A stretch of 64,000 bases of DNA, from NCBI RefSeq assembly GCF_000182565.1, contig NW_015971538.1, positions 454,713 to 518,712 on the forward strand, in the 5' to 3' direction. The first letter of the stretch is position 1, and every line of letters begins with the position of its first letter. This DNA is from Spizellomyces punctatus DAOM BR117 (Eukaryota; Chytridiomycota; Chytridiomycetes; Spizellomycetales; Spizellomycetaceae). The notes beneath the pieces are model-generated. The model had not been told where the DNA came from. It did no database searches and saw only the letters and a list, made by a program, of their open reading frames with translations. Position numbers and translations under genes: made by a program. Positions 49,707 through 60,933 of the stretch are shown piece by piece.

Positions 49707-52700
49707 ATGCTACCTTGCTTTGCCAAAATGACTATCCAAGCAGAATGGTCTGCAACGAATTCAGCAGGTGGCACAGCGTTGGGAACTGCCCGCCGTTTTG
49801 GCAACATTGGTCTTTTCAAACAACGTACTTACGAAGAGCAAAGAGCTACCAGGCAGAAACTGCCACAACCTGCCAGAGAAGCTTCGCCGAAAGAGCCGTC
49901 AGACCGCAAGCGAGCATCAAGCTTTTTGCTCTCGCTCAGTCGCTCTAGCCTGACTTCCAACCGTGAACTGGCACCCCACAACCGGACCCGTGCGTCGAGC
50001 GCAAGCAGAGACTCTCGCTCCAGTTTATCTGGATCTCCTGTTTGGAGGTCCGGCTCCGTCAGCTCTTCACAAAATTCTTTAAGACGAAGACATTCAGAGA
50101 ACGATCGAACCAAGTCTTCGCCGTATAACTCAAGCATACGCTTCGTTGGTACGACCGGTTCACGCGACTCGGTCGCATCGCAGAGGTCGTCAGATATTGC
50201 CCTCGAACAAAGCAGACATAATCCTCCCAGAGTCGCGGATGATAAAGATTCGGCCTTGAAACGAAGGATAAAAGAGGTGGAAGAGGCGTATGGGAAATTG
50301 AAACGGTCTAACCCGCAACTTAATGAAGCGGGTATCCGAAAGTCCGCTGAAAAGGTTGCGGGTTCTGAAGCGTCGGTGGCGAAACAAAATTACGTTGTTT
50401 CTTCAACTATACCAGCAAAATCCCGCGGGAACCTAAAGCAGAGCATTATAGATCGGCTTACCCCCAGGTCTCGCACCCCGGAGCGGTCAACTTCCAACAC
50501 AGACACGTCCAGTGCGTCTTATCCGTTTAAGTCGGCCACACTACCACCGCCAATAAAAGGCCTTTACGACGATAGCCACAGTCATCCCGACACAAATCGC
50601 ACACACCCCGGCGACATTCTGCCAACACCGCCAACAAGCAGTCCTCCAGCTCGCAAAGAACAGGAGATTGCATATCACTACCATCATCCCCGACGCTTCC
50701 GCCACTCACAAGATATTATTGAAAAGAGTCTATCGAAAGCCCAATTGCGAAACGCCACCTTGAAGGATTTGAATAATAGACGGGAGGGCAGGTTTCGGCG
50801 TGCGAACTCTGAGGGCTACGATTTTGAAGCGCGAAGCCAGATGCCTGGATTGAGGGCAGACCAAAGGCCAAGAGCAAACTCCTTTCATGTGTCTCGGTCA
50901 CATGTCGATCAACCGCATGTCCTACCCAGCAATCCGGAAATCTTGAAGCTATTGTCGATGGACGCAAATTCCAGAAGACGGGCTTTACAGGTATAGCGAC
51001 ACGTCGAATTGTAGATAACAGAAAATTCTAATTATCTGGCATGTAAAGTACACTGTAAAGCGACAACGCCCTCCACGAGGACTTGTAGGGCTCCAGAATT
51101 TGGGCAATACTGTAAGTACAGCCGTCTCATGCTGGAGGGATCGCTCAAATTGCTAAGACATTCCGCCATCTGCAGTGTTTCATGAACTCAATATTGCAAT
51201 GTGCTTTTTCGACGGAATTGCTGATGGGCTACTTTTTATCCGGGGATTACAAGGGTGATATCAACCCTGGAAGTCCGATGAAAGGCCAATTAGCTACAGG
51301 CAAGTGATTGTTCCATACTCTACTGTGTTCATTCACCATGATCCAATTTGGTAACACGATGTTTTACCTACTCTCGGATGTAGCATTCGCCGCACTAGTC
51401 AAGGAGGTCATGAAGTCTAACGCATATAGATCAATCTCGCCGTCACAATTCAAGAGACAATTAGAACACTGGGCACCGCAATTTGTTGGCTACGAGTAAG
51501 TATGGATACCACTCCCGATCATGCAAAATTTTGTGAGTGGTCTATGGTTGAGCATATTTTATAAAAGCTGCTCCCAGAGTGACCCAACGTATCTCTTTTC
51601 TACCCTTTCTTTTTTTTGTGATACATCAGCCAGCAGGATGCCCAAGGTAAAGCCTACGTTCTTGTTGACTCGTTGTACCGGATTAGCTGAGTCTACTACC
51701 CGTGGACAGAGTTCTTGCGTTTCATGCTGGACGGATTACATGAAGACTTAAATCGGGTACAAGTGAGACCTCGTTTTACGTACAAAGATGAGGAGGCAGA
51801 TAAGTTAAGGTAGCTCTTACATCTGAGCGCCGCAGACAAACAATCAGACGTAATGCGCTGACGCCTCGACAGGGATGTTGAAAAGGCGCGACTGTCATGG
51901 AATCGATACCATGCAGTGAATAACAGCGTCATTTTCGGTATGCATACATGATTAATTCCGTGCTATTGTGACAATTATTAACGTCATTCGCATTTAGATT
52001 TGTTTGGTGGTCAACTGCAGAGTACGGTCATATGCCATGGCTGCAATCACCGTTCTGTGACGTTTGACACTTTCTGGGACCTTTCGCTACCCATTCCGAA
52101 GGTTGGTAATAACCATTTTCGCAGCATCAAGAGGTACTTGACTGAGAGTCAGTTACTGTTGGTAGGCATATGCACGTCGATCCGCGCGTTATTCCCTGAC
52201 ACCATCTGGTGAAAGCTGCTCTCTGTCCGAATGTCTCGCCGAATTTGCAATGAAGGAGGTATTAGAAGAGCCTTACAAGTGCGATAATTGCAAAAGTCAT
52301 CAAAAAGCGAGCAAGTCTCTGAGACTCTACCGATGTCCTGAAGTATTGGTTTTACGTTAGTTGAAACGATTTCCGTATTTTGTCCGCCATCATTTTCTGA
52401 TATTTGTCTCAGATTTGAAGCGCTTTACGTACTCTTACTACTCCCGGGATAAGATAGAGGCGAATGTCAAGTTTCCCGCGGAAGGGCTGGTATTGGATGA
52501 GATTATGAGCGATTTAGAAGGTGAGCCACCATGGCCGATATCTGCATGCCCCGACCATCGTCCAACGCGTTTTGCCATAGGGCGTGACCTTGAAGTCCGC
52601 TATGATCTTTTCGGCATATCCAATCACATGGGTGGTCTTGGGGGCGGACATTACATTGCCCACGTCCGTAATATCGATGATGAAGTCTGGTACGAAAAAA

Positions 52701-52789
52701 ACGACACACATGTTTCGCTTTGTACGGACGGGCCCGAAGCTGGGATGGGACCATCAGCATATGTATTGTTCTATCAGCGTCGACGGTGA
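49707..52789 (+). CDS. Ubiquitin-specific protease (USP/UBP cysteine protease)
   Basis: Ten exons sum to 805 residues: 49707..50990, 51049..51111, 51176..51299, 51384..51495, 51630..51646, 51710..51809, 51873..51937, 51998..52133, 52216..52355, 52413..52789. Residues 1-430 are basic, Ser/Arg-rich and disordered with a short coiled-coil (LKRRIKEVEEAYGKLKRS). The USP domain follows: Cys box [40 protein letters not shown], zinc-finger-like CHGC...CDNC pair, LVLHLKRF, and His box YDLFGISNHMGGLGGGHYIA ending AYVLFYQRR. It cleaves ubiquitin from substrates. A 17-nt exon and a GC-AG intron are required. The segment 52520-52579 may be an additional in-frame 60-nt intron. Confidence 0.9.
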
Positions 52790-52966
52790 CTTGTTTGTCA
52801 GCCACCTGCTGGTAGCGCTCTAATGCAATGAGGACAATTGCGATCAACGTCACTTTGTAAATATATCTCATGTAGCGTTTAATGATATTGTGACCGTTGA
52901 TGCGATGTTCTACTCTAAATGAGGTGTGAAGATTGCGTCATTTGAGCAATAGACCAAAACTTTCGT

Positions 52967-54189
52967 CTACTTCTGTTCCGCCGGTGTGGGCCCTCCCATT
53001 TCTACTGGCAAATGGTCTATACTATCCAAAACAATTGGCACAAATCTTACGTGCGCTGGGTGCTGCACAAGCGTTCGTGGGACTCTGTCCGGTACATTAC
53101 TGCCTGCTGCAGACCGGCACAGTGCGCCAGCAGCCTCAGCCTCCTCCCGACCAACCGCAATATTGTCATCCAAACTCGTGGGCCTCGTTGTTCCCATTGC
53201 TTTAGCCACTTGCTCATCCATGGATCCATTTACCAACTTGTCAAATGCAGTCAAATTTGTTGGATCCATTTCGATGATTGCATCAATGACATTGATGCAT
53301 GTGTTGTGATGAGTAAAGGCGCTCATGTGCTCCAATGAACGGTAAAGGATGGATGAGAGGATAATGCGGAGAAGACGACCGTGTACTACACAAATTCATC
53401 GTGATTCCTACAGCGACAGGGAAAGGGGAAGAGCTCAACGATCCACTTACTGACGATAGCAAGCCGTTCTTCCGGTCTTTTCAGTATATCATACAGTGCA
53501 GGTACCGATCGCTGTTCGACGTCCAATGGGCTTTCGCCGTTGGGAGCTTTGGCTTCAAAGTCTCCCTCCAGCCAGCTTTCCAAGAGATTACGGAGTTCAG
53601 GACTTTGTTGGCCTTCCCAATCCCCCCATGAAATTTCCGCCAACTCTTCGACTTCTACAAAGGGAAGATCTGCATGCTTCTGGTGGACAATTTGGGCCGT
53701 TTGCCTTGCTCGCTGCCATATAAAGCATAAGCAAACTGGCAGAGCTCATTCAACGGTCCCCCACTTTGGCCACCGTCATCGAAAGCGTCCACTGGACCAC
53801 CTTCAATTGCATAGTCACACAACGTGCTATTATGTTTACCTTTAGTTTGCTGCTCATGACGATATCGATATCTATGCTAGACATTCTGTCTCGCAGACAT
53901 TCTGCTTGCCGGACTCCCTGCAACATAGCGAAATCAAATGATTAGGAACAAAGTTTCCCAATACGCTGAGTGTATAAAAGGCTTCCAATGCGGCACCTTT
54001 GCCAAATATGTAACATACAGCTGGGTTCAAATACTCGTCAATACCAGATCCTTGCAACACACCGAGAGCATTTGGCGCTGTTTCTCCATGGCGACATAAG
54101 AAAAGTCGTTTGACAATGCTGGTTGAGGTTGGTGGCTTTGTTAGCGGAGGAAAAGGAGGGAAATTGGTCTGAGAGACTGAGGAAGCCAT
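52967..54189 (-). CDS. Histidine-phosphatase (phosphoglycerate-mutase-like) family protein
   Basis: Exons complement(52967..53385, 53451..53712, 53840..53917, 54019..54189) give 309 residues. The catalytic histidine motif is RLFLCRHGETAPNALGVLQG. It continues with LNPAGVRQAECLRDRM, SSKLKRARQTAQIVH, the acid region ELAEISWGDWEGQQ, GESPLDVEQR, and the second catalytic His in VIHGRLLRIIL. The family includes cofactor-dependent phosphoglycerate mutases, fructose-2,6-bisphosphatases and broad phosphatases. The short RHGET context and GESxxD motif favour a small-molecule phosphatase rather than a glycolytic mutase. The substrate is unknown. A ~90-residue C-terminal tail, Ala/Arg-rich, exceeds the core domain. 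Confidence 0.85.
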
Positions 54190-54972
54190 CGTAATGGTGA
54201 ATGGAATTTAAGAAGAAAACCAGCTGCCCAGCCCAGTAAGAAAATCCAAGTTTCGAACGCGTTTTTGAACGAGATCAAAAAATGGTTCAAGCATCGCCTA
54301 GCTTGTTGTCCATCCCCATTGGGCCAGTTGCAGAGCCTTTTTCACTTTCTCTGTATCCAATGCGACGTACTCGGAGCAAAGGTCGCATGCTGCCCAATCA
54401 TCTCGTAAAAACACAGGATCCTCCTGTTACTGCCCTCAAATCATCTTCAAAAGGTCCTTCAATGAAAAGGAAGGCTGACATTTGGAAAAGTCCTCGGCCA
54501 TCATTCCTCACTTGAGGAGAACACAGCATTTCAAAATGACCACCGGCAGACCTCTCCTCTGCAGCCACTGCCGTTTACCACAGATATCGTCGACATTTGC
54601 TGGCTCAAAGTAGCATCCAAGGATCTCTGCAGTTTTCGAATACGCTTAAATAATATATTCCATCCTTTGAGGGACGACCCTCATCATTACAGAACAGTTC
54701 AGCACGTTGATGAAAGGTTATATCGGGTGATGCAGCATCGATGTCATCTCAGTACAATTGTACTGGCCCTTATTCCCCCCCTGCGCGGTGTTTGTCTTAC
54801 GACCCGACAGGCAACAGGTGATGTCCTTTGCGCTTACTAACGACGCGTTCAAAAAGGTCTTGCTATAAAGCCGGTCTTCCGCCCTCTGCACTTGGCGAGT
54901 GACACTTTTCCAAACCAATACGCTTACTATTTTGAAAGTGCTTCTTGGTGTTTGCCAAATATTTTGGGTTTA
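54190..54972. other. Divergent intergenic region with a short unconfirmed ORF
   Basis: About 780 bp between the phosphatase start and the sterol-reductase start. A 77-codon plus-strand frame (54282-54515) is basic and Ser/Pro-rich without motifs; I cannot confirm it. A second ATG of ERG4 at 54892 lies here in frame, so the real ERG4 start may be 27 codons upstream of the one annotated. Confidence 0.4.
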
Positions 54973-56816
54973 ATGGCTCCTCCGCATAGCACGAACGATC
55001 CGCGTGAAAATGACCCGCTACTCGAAGATGACACACCCAGTACCGCGGTCGCGGTGGACATTGACGACTCGCCGACCTGCGGAGAAGGGAGCACCAATAA
55101 GCAGATTGATGTAAAAGTGGACAAGGAGGTTAAGCTCGAGTTTGGTGGAGCGACTGGCGTTACTTTCATGATGATCTTCTTCCCAACAATCATGTACTAC
55201 TTTTGGCTGTGCCTCGAATTCAACAATGGTGCACTGGCACACCCTGACTCAATTAGTGACACTGGAGCATGGTTGGGACGAATGTGGAAGCTCCTGCGCG
55301 ATCATGCTACGCCAAATCTTTTCGCTGTGTCAACCTACGTTTTGTTCTGCGCTCTACAAGCCTTCCTGGCGTATACCATGCCCGGTCCTGTTGTGAAAGG
55401 ACTGCCAGTTCCTAGCTTAGGATTCAAGCAGTTGGAGTACCTTTGTAATGGGGTTGCCAGTTGGTATGTCACCCTTATTACAAGGTAAGCCATGCAGCTG
55501 GAAAAGTGCGATCTACATGAATGCAAACGTTAAACACGTTTTGACCCTGAAGCGCGATTCTTCATTTGACTGGAATCTTTCCTTTGTCACGAATCATCGA
55601 TAACTTTGGTCCCATCATGACTGTGTCTATTATCGCTGGCTTCGCTGTGACGATTGGCACATATGCGTATGGCATCTGGTCAAAGAATACCCATCGCATG
55701 TCTGGCTATTTCATGTATGTTCCATTCCCAGATACACTGAATGTGACCTGCTATCCCCTCTACTCTGCCGTTGATGCACACCTCTAAATACAAAATAGGT
55801 ACGATCTCTTCATGGGTGCCGTCCTGAACCCCCGGATTGGAAAGCTTGACCTCAAGATTTGGGCGGAGATCCGGATTCCCTGGGTCATTCTCTTCTACTT
55901 GTCAGTTTCAGCTGCTCTCAAGGAATACGAGACTACAGGACATGTCAGGGCAGAACTTTGGTTTATGGTGCTTGCCCATGGCCTCTACGTCAACGCTTGC
56001 ATGAAGGGGGAAGAGTGTATCCCAACGACCTGGGATATCTTCTATGAGAAGTAAGCAGTTTGCTTTGTCCCAGAACGTAAGAATACTGAGGCTCATCAGT
56101 GAGTGATTCCGGCACCATAGGTGGGGGTTCATGTTGATTTTTTGGAACTTGGTAAGCAGCGTCTAAGTATAGTGTCCGTAATGGGAAGTCTTTCTGACAA
56201 TGCTGTCTTTCCTTTTCGCTGTTCTCATGTAATCATCTAGTCTGGTATGTACAAGTAGCTGGCTTCTCGGATGTTGATGTTGCTCATGATTATTTCTAAC
56301 GTAGGTGTCCCGTTCACATATTGCTACTCGACCCTGTATCTCGTCAAGACCGAGACGGGTCGAGCACTTTCTCATTCTGTTCCATTCCTGGTTTTCAACT
56401 TTGCTCTCCTCTTGATTGGGTATTACATATGGGACACTGCCAATTCTCAGAAGAACCGTTTCCGAATGTCCCAAAGTGGAACGTATATCCCCCGTAATAC
56501 CTTCCCCCAACTACCATGGGGCACCTTGCATAACCCTACCTATATTAAAACGGAGCATGGAAGTTTGCTTCTCACGTCCGGCTGGTGGGGAATTGCTCGC
56601 AAGATCCACTACACCGCTGACCTGATGATGGCGTTGAGCTGGGGACTCATCTGCGGAACAGGAAGTTTGATACCATATTTCTACCCCGTATTTTTCTTAA
56701 TTGTCTTGGTTCACCGCGTTACTAGAGATATGGAAAGGTGTAGTATAAAGTATGGAAAGGACTGGGAGACTTACTGTCAAAAGGTGCGGTGGATTTTCGT
56801 GCCGTATATATGGTAA
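54973..56816 (+). CDS. ERG4: Delta(24(24(1)))-sterol reductase, last step of ergosterol synthesis
   Basis: Exons join(54973..55484, 55553..55714, 55799..56050, 56121..56151, 56241..56244, 56305..56816) give 490 residues. ERG4 landmarks are GGATGVTFMMIFFPTIMYYF, TGIFPLSRIIDNFGP, MYDLFMGAVLNPRIG, DLKIWAEIRIPW, KGEECIPTTWDIFYEKWGF, the ERG4/24 signature from FMLIFWNL to VPFTYCYSTLYL, LPWGTLHNPTYI, SGWWGIARKIHYTADLMMAL, and the C-terminal WIFVPYIW. It is a multi-pass ER membrane enzyme that reduces ergosta-5,7,22,24(28)-tetraenol with NADPH. Keeping frame through the signature demands a 4-nt micro-exon (TCTG). The N-terminus has a short acidic cytosolic region. Confidence 0.92.
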
Positions 56817-56976
56817 AACGTCAAACCCTTTTGTAAAAATGTCAAAGAGCCGTATAAATACGCAAATCTTTATAATCTCCTGGTTGCTTATACATAATGA
56901 ATATTTTGAAAAAAAGAGTATGTGCATGAAAGGTTGCAGGAAAATATAGAACGGAACAGAATAAGGAAGGATGACA

Positions 56977-57754
56977 TCATGGCTGGTCATTTGAGATAAA
57001 TCGAAGACCAAAGCTAATAAAACAAGCAGGTTAGCGGGATAGTAGATTAGCAAGGACCAAGACGAACAACGTTACTCACTTGATTCCTACGGCGAGGAAG
57101 ACCACCGCCACCAACACCAAAGCCCCCACCATATCTTCAAAAGCGGTGCCTTTTTCTACGTGCCGTAACGTTAAGATAGAATCCCCGCAATAGCGCAAAT
57201 ACTTGACTTACCGATATGTTGTAGCCTCTCCGCCCGCGCCCAGAACTGAAGTAACGAATAGAACATAATAATCACAGAAATGACTCCAAAGATTACGCCT
57301 GCAGCTTGTCCAACTTTGTCCCCAAAGTTAAGCAGACCGACCGCGAGTCCCCCCAAAACCAGACACACTATCATAGTTATTAATACTTTCGTCAGTATAA
57401 GTTTCCATTATCAATGGCTGGCCAGGAGCAATGCTTACACTGCATCCATGACAAGAACGTTCTTTCATTTGCAAAAAACCCCTTTGGGTTTGGAGGAATG
57501 GGGCTCTGGTTAACGGCTGCCCGCTGTCGGCGTCGTCGGCGTCCTGGTAGTGTTCCCCAGGACTCCAAGAAGGAAAAGAAACCGGTGCGACTGAAGACGG
57601 GCATGTCTGAACCTGCGTCACTCTCAGTCACTTGGTCGACTTCACGGCTGGCGTCACGGCTGGCGTCACGGCTGGCGTCACGGCTGTCAGTCACTTGGTT
57701 GACTTCGCCAATATCTTCACGGCTGGCTTCAACGGGAGCAGATACTTCGGCCAT
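56977..57754 (-). CDS. VTC1: Vacuolar transporter chaperone subunit Vtc1 (DUF202 membrane protein)
   Basis: Exons complement(56977..57013, 57080..57155, 57212..57385, 57439..57754) give 200 residues. The C-terminal 120 residues align with yeast Vtc1 landmarks: GFFANERTFLSWMQ, three TM helices (LLITMIVCLVLGGLAVGLLN; FGVISVIIMFYSLLQF; ALVLVLVAVVFLAVGI), LNFGDKVGQAAGV, and the end INFGLRFISND. Vtc1 is part of the vacuolar polyphosphate polymerase complex. The N-terminal ~95 residues are an extension not present in yeast (129 residues total) and contain a DASR repeat. The final short exon is required to give the family's C-terminus; reading through would stop at once. Confidence 0.9.
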
Positions 57755-57925
57755 TGTGGTGGAGTGCAGGTGCCCGAACCTAGGTCTGCTCTTCCCCGTA
57801 AGACAAGTTCAGCAGCTGCTAAGCGCCACGTTTAAGCTCACATGACTGTCATGGTAACCGCAACTTGCAACCACTCACACACCAGCAGGTCTCTTCCCAG
57901 AAGGTTTACTGATCATTCCCCCACC

Positions 57926-58480
57926 ATGCTTCCAACAACATGCCTTCGGCGGGCTATACCGATAGTCAAAACAAGAAACCCGGCAGGGCTTACATCAGGA
58001 CAATACCTTGCCGGTACTCCATCCTCTACGCGCTACAACTCCTCGACCAGTAACAAGAAAGTCAAAGACGTTAGTGGTGCCGACAAACGTTACCAACTTA
58101 TTCGGGATATCCTTTACTCGCGTGAAGTACCTACGACACAACCTAAACCCATTCCGCCAGCGAGTGCTGCACTATTTACTGCCCCTGTAGCTACCGACCC
58201 TGCTAACCCTCAGGCACTGAAAAGAGATGCAATCGAACGTGCATGGGCGATACTGAAGGAAAGAGAAGCGGTAGCAAAAGTGCAAGAATTGAGGGGGATG
58301 TATGAAAGTATGAGGAGCGCAATGGAAGAGTTGGAAAGAACCGATCGTAGACTCTTTGAGGCAGCCAAGGTTGCGGCTGACAGAGAGGAAGTGGTGGTTT
58401 TCCCTAGACGTCTGCGTGTCCCCACCGACACGCCACCATTGGAAGGGTGGGATTATGATATGAAAACCGGGACTCGGTAA
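57926..58480 (+). CDS. Mitochondrial large-subunit ribosomal protein mL40
   Basis: Single exon. Starting at the ATG in CACCATGCTT gives 184 residues with an N-terminal Arg/Thr-rich, acid-free stretch (LPTTCLRRAIPIVKTRNPAG) typical of mitochondrial import. The conserved core is DKRYQLIRDILYSREVP, then RDAIERAWAILKEREAVAKV, a helical region, and the end VPTDTPPLEGWDYD. The IERAW helix and the closing TPPLxGW motif are those of mL40 (yeast MrpL28). An upstream in-frame ATG at 57842 lies in the divergent VTC1 promoter and is less likely. VTC1 and this gene start 171 bp apart. Confidence 0.75.
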   Translation: MLPTTCLRRAIPIVKTRNPAGLTSGQYLAGTPSSTRYNSSTSNKKVKDVSGADKRYQLIRDILYSREVPTTQPKPIPPASAALFTAPVATDPANPQALKRDAIERAWAILKEREAVAKVQELRGMYESMRSAMEELERTDRRLFEAAKVAADREEVVVFPRRLRVPTDTPPLEGWDYDMKTGTR

Positions 58481-58598
58481 TTGATTATTTTAATAAGTTA
58501 TATTGCATCTCGGCCTTCTTTGAGGGAGCACTAGGACGTGTTCATAAATTTTCCCGTTTGCTCCTGGCGAAGCCTCAGTTGCATTATTCAGTGAACCT

Positions 58599-58637
58599 CC
58601 TGTAAGTCCACACGGTGAACCTGCGTGGACTTACAGG
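58599..58637. repeat. 13-bp perfect inverted repeat (hairpin) between convergent genes
   Basis: CCTGTAAGTCCAC (58599-58611) is perfectly complementary to GTGGACTTACAGG (58625-58637) with a 13-nt loop. It lies between the mL40 stop (58480) and the stop of the convergent AHD-PH gene (58732). It could act as an RNA stem in either 3'UTR. The stem half GTAAGT also resembles a splice donor. Confidence 0.7.
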
Positions 58638-58731
58638 GAGAGTGGGCGAACAGTGTTAGGAATCAAGAAGGTTATATTTCGATGAACAATGTGCACACCC
58701 CACGTATATGTCCTACTTTTAGTACCCCAAC

Positions 58732-60710
58732 TCAATAGGCAGCTTCCCTGGCCATTGCGATCGCGGAAACAGGAACTACTGGCTTCCTACTACCCTTGGG
58801 AGCTGTCGCCTTTCTAGGCGGCGGAACTGGAGTACCTGCTCCAGCCATCCTTGCTTTTTCCCTGGCGATCTCATCCATCCAACCCACCATTCTCTGTTTT
58901 GAATCTGCGGTCATGTACGAAACCACATCCACAGAACCTGGTTTGTTCTCCAGGATGCTCATGAACCAGCCAGCCCCAGGTTGAGCGACATAGCTCGGAT
59001 TGAAAATCATCTCAATGCAGTATGGTGCGTAGATGAGTTCAGGATCTGCCGGATGGATATGACCAATTTGATGTAGTGGAAGGGCATAGACTGGCTTTGT
59101 CTACGGGTTTTCAAAGTTGGCAAAGTTATGCGTGAACAGATTGGCAAATGTCGTGGTAGTGTTGCCTTTGTCAATGTATGCCTACCTCGCGGTATTCAAA
59201 GTCAAATATTTGAAGTTCGTTATCGCGGAGAATGCACCAGTATTTGCGCCATATCTTGGAATAACAAAAATTGGGGTAAACTGGTCCGGTCAGGGTTCAA
59301 TGGGTCATAATAGTTCAAATATCCTACCGACGCGCCCGTGGTGTGAATTAAAAAGTTCAGATAATCTCCAAATTCGGGCTCTGCAGGAAGTGGCTCTGAC
59401 TTTGGGAAATCATGCAGAATGTTAGGTGCATACACCAACCGTGCCTCTTGCTGGTCATACCTCAGGTTCCGGACAATACTCTTCATCCAAGAACACGCCC
59501 ATCTGCATAGTGATCTTCGCAATTTCTTTCTTTCCGTTGGGAGACATGGCCATGTACTCAGCCGGAATTTTTGTGCCAACACTCGCTCGACCAGGCACAA
59601 TGAACGTCAGCTCGCCAAGCAACTGCCCGGCATCAGGCGCTGTTCCGCTTGGTGTGGACGTACCGCTTCCATTGAAGGCATTGAACCCCATTGACGACGA
59701 CGTTGGAGAACGACGAAGATTAGACAACAGTCCTAGCTTGGGGCGGAGAACGGTTGGGTCGGCGGCTGCTGGGACACAATCGAAGGAAGGAGAGGTGGAC
59801 AAATGAGGAGAAAAGTCGTTGGATAATCTGGCATTAGCCGGAACAGAATGAAGACGAATGGTGACACGAGTATCTTGGTCTTCGGTGTCGCTAGAAGAAC
59901 GAACTCTCAGAATATGATCAATGTCAAAACGATAATGGGGTAACTTACAAGATGAAACCTTCTCTAGGATACGCGATTAATCCAAAGCCTTTATTCGCTT
60001 CCTTTCGGAGAGATAAGGTTGCCGTATAGTGCGATTGGGAACCAATTTGGATGCGGCATACAATGTTGGTTGCTAAGATAAACAGTGAACATGTGGCTCT
60101 TGTTGGAGGGGAATTGCATACACGCACCATTGGTACTGCATTTCAAACGCAACTCCTCCAATTGCAGATACAACCTGCGAATTTTGAAGCTCCCTGCTTC
60201 CACATTATCGAACACCGCGGTTACCGGTCTTCTGTTGACTTTGCCCTTCTGCATGTGTGAACCGTTCATACCTCTTGCCCCTCCTTGTCGTGCCATTCCT
60301 GGTAATGCACGCGCTCCGGGCGCCGGCCGAATTTCTTCCGCACCCTCCTCAGACATGTCCATCAAATGCTCCGGAAACTCCATAACCGCTCCATGCGCAG
60401 ATATCAATCGCGTATGAGCAGCGGCCATATGTAAAGTATCGGGGTCAACTAGGCCAGTACTAGTACTATGGATCCATGTCCAAAGGGCTGGAGAGACCTT
60501 GTCCGCAATATGCAATGAGGGAGGAAAATGAATTGATTTTGGAGCAGCATCATTGAAGGGTATATTGATAGAGGATGGGTTTCCGTGGGTAGTTATTATG
60601 TCGGCATCATATTCCCCACTGTTGCGAAGTAGCGACTTGATGGAACGGACGGAACGTTGTTTCTTCAATGACGTTAACATTGTGCGGTAGTTAATCGACG
60701 TAAATGGCAC
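58732..60710 (-). CDS. Anillin/Bud4-like protein: anillin-homology (C2-like) domain plus PH domain
   Basis: Exons include 60128..60710, 60072..59949, 59905..59461, an exon from 59399, an exon ending at 59186, and 58732..59100, all phase-compatible except an unresolved join near 59,300. After a ~130-residue polar N-terminus with a Gly/Arg patch, a beta-rich segment begins GSFKIRRLYLQLEELRLKC and includes RIQIGSQSHYTATL, as in anillin homology domains. ELTFIVPGRASVGTK follows. Near the C-terminus a PH domain is clear (WRKYWCILRDNELQIFDFEY, KPVYALPLHQIGHIHP, QRMVGWMDEIAREK). Such proteins scaffold septins and Rho signalling at the division site. The protein is short compared with Bud4 (1,447). 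Family call is by motif resemblance only. Confidence 0.6.
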
Positions 60711-60852
60711 TCGGCCCCAAATATCCGTTCAGAACTGGTGCTTCCTTACAAGAGTTTTCTCACGCAAAAGTGCGCCGGTGTTTTTGAACATGCTTTGGCC
60801 CGCGATGTGGCAGTGATTACGAGTTGTCCGAACGCGTCTTTGTCGCGTCGTA

Positions 60853-60860
60853 TCACGTGA
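60853..60860. promoter_or_regulatory. TCACGTGA E-box-like palindrome
   Basis: The octamer lies in the 220-bp divergent promoter between the AHD-PH gene and Argonaute, 74 bp upstream of the Argonaute ATG. It is identical to those at 2956 and 26836. Role inferred from position. Confidence 0.35.
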
Positions 60861-60933
60861 ACTCGATTACTGCGCACCATCGTTGGGACGTTCATCTCGT
60901 CCGCGTGCGTGGTTCAGTCAGCAACTGTGAAAG

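Noticed and set aside
56271-56816. Separate 181-residue gene starting at 56271
   Set aside because: This is the last ERG4 exon read with intronic sequence as a false N-terminus.
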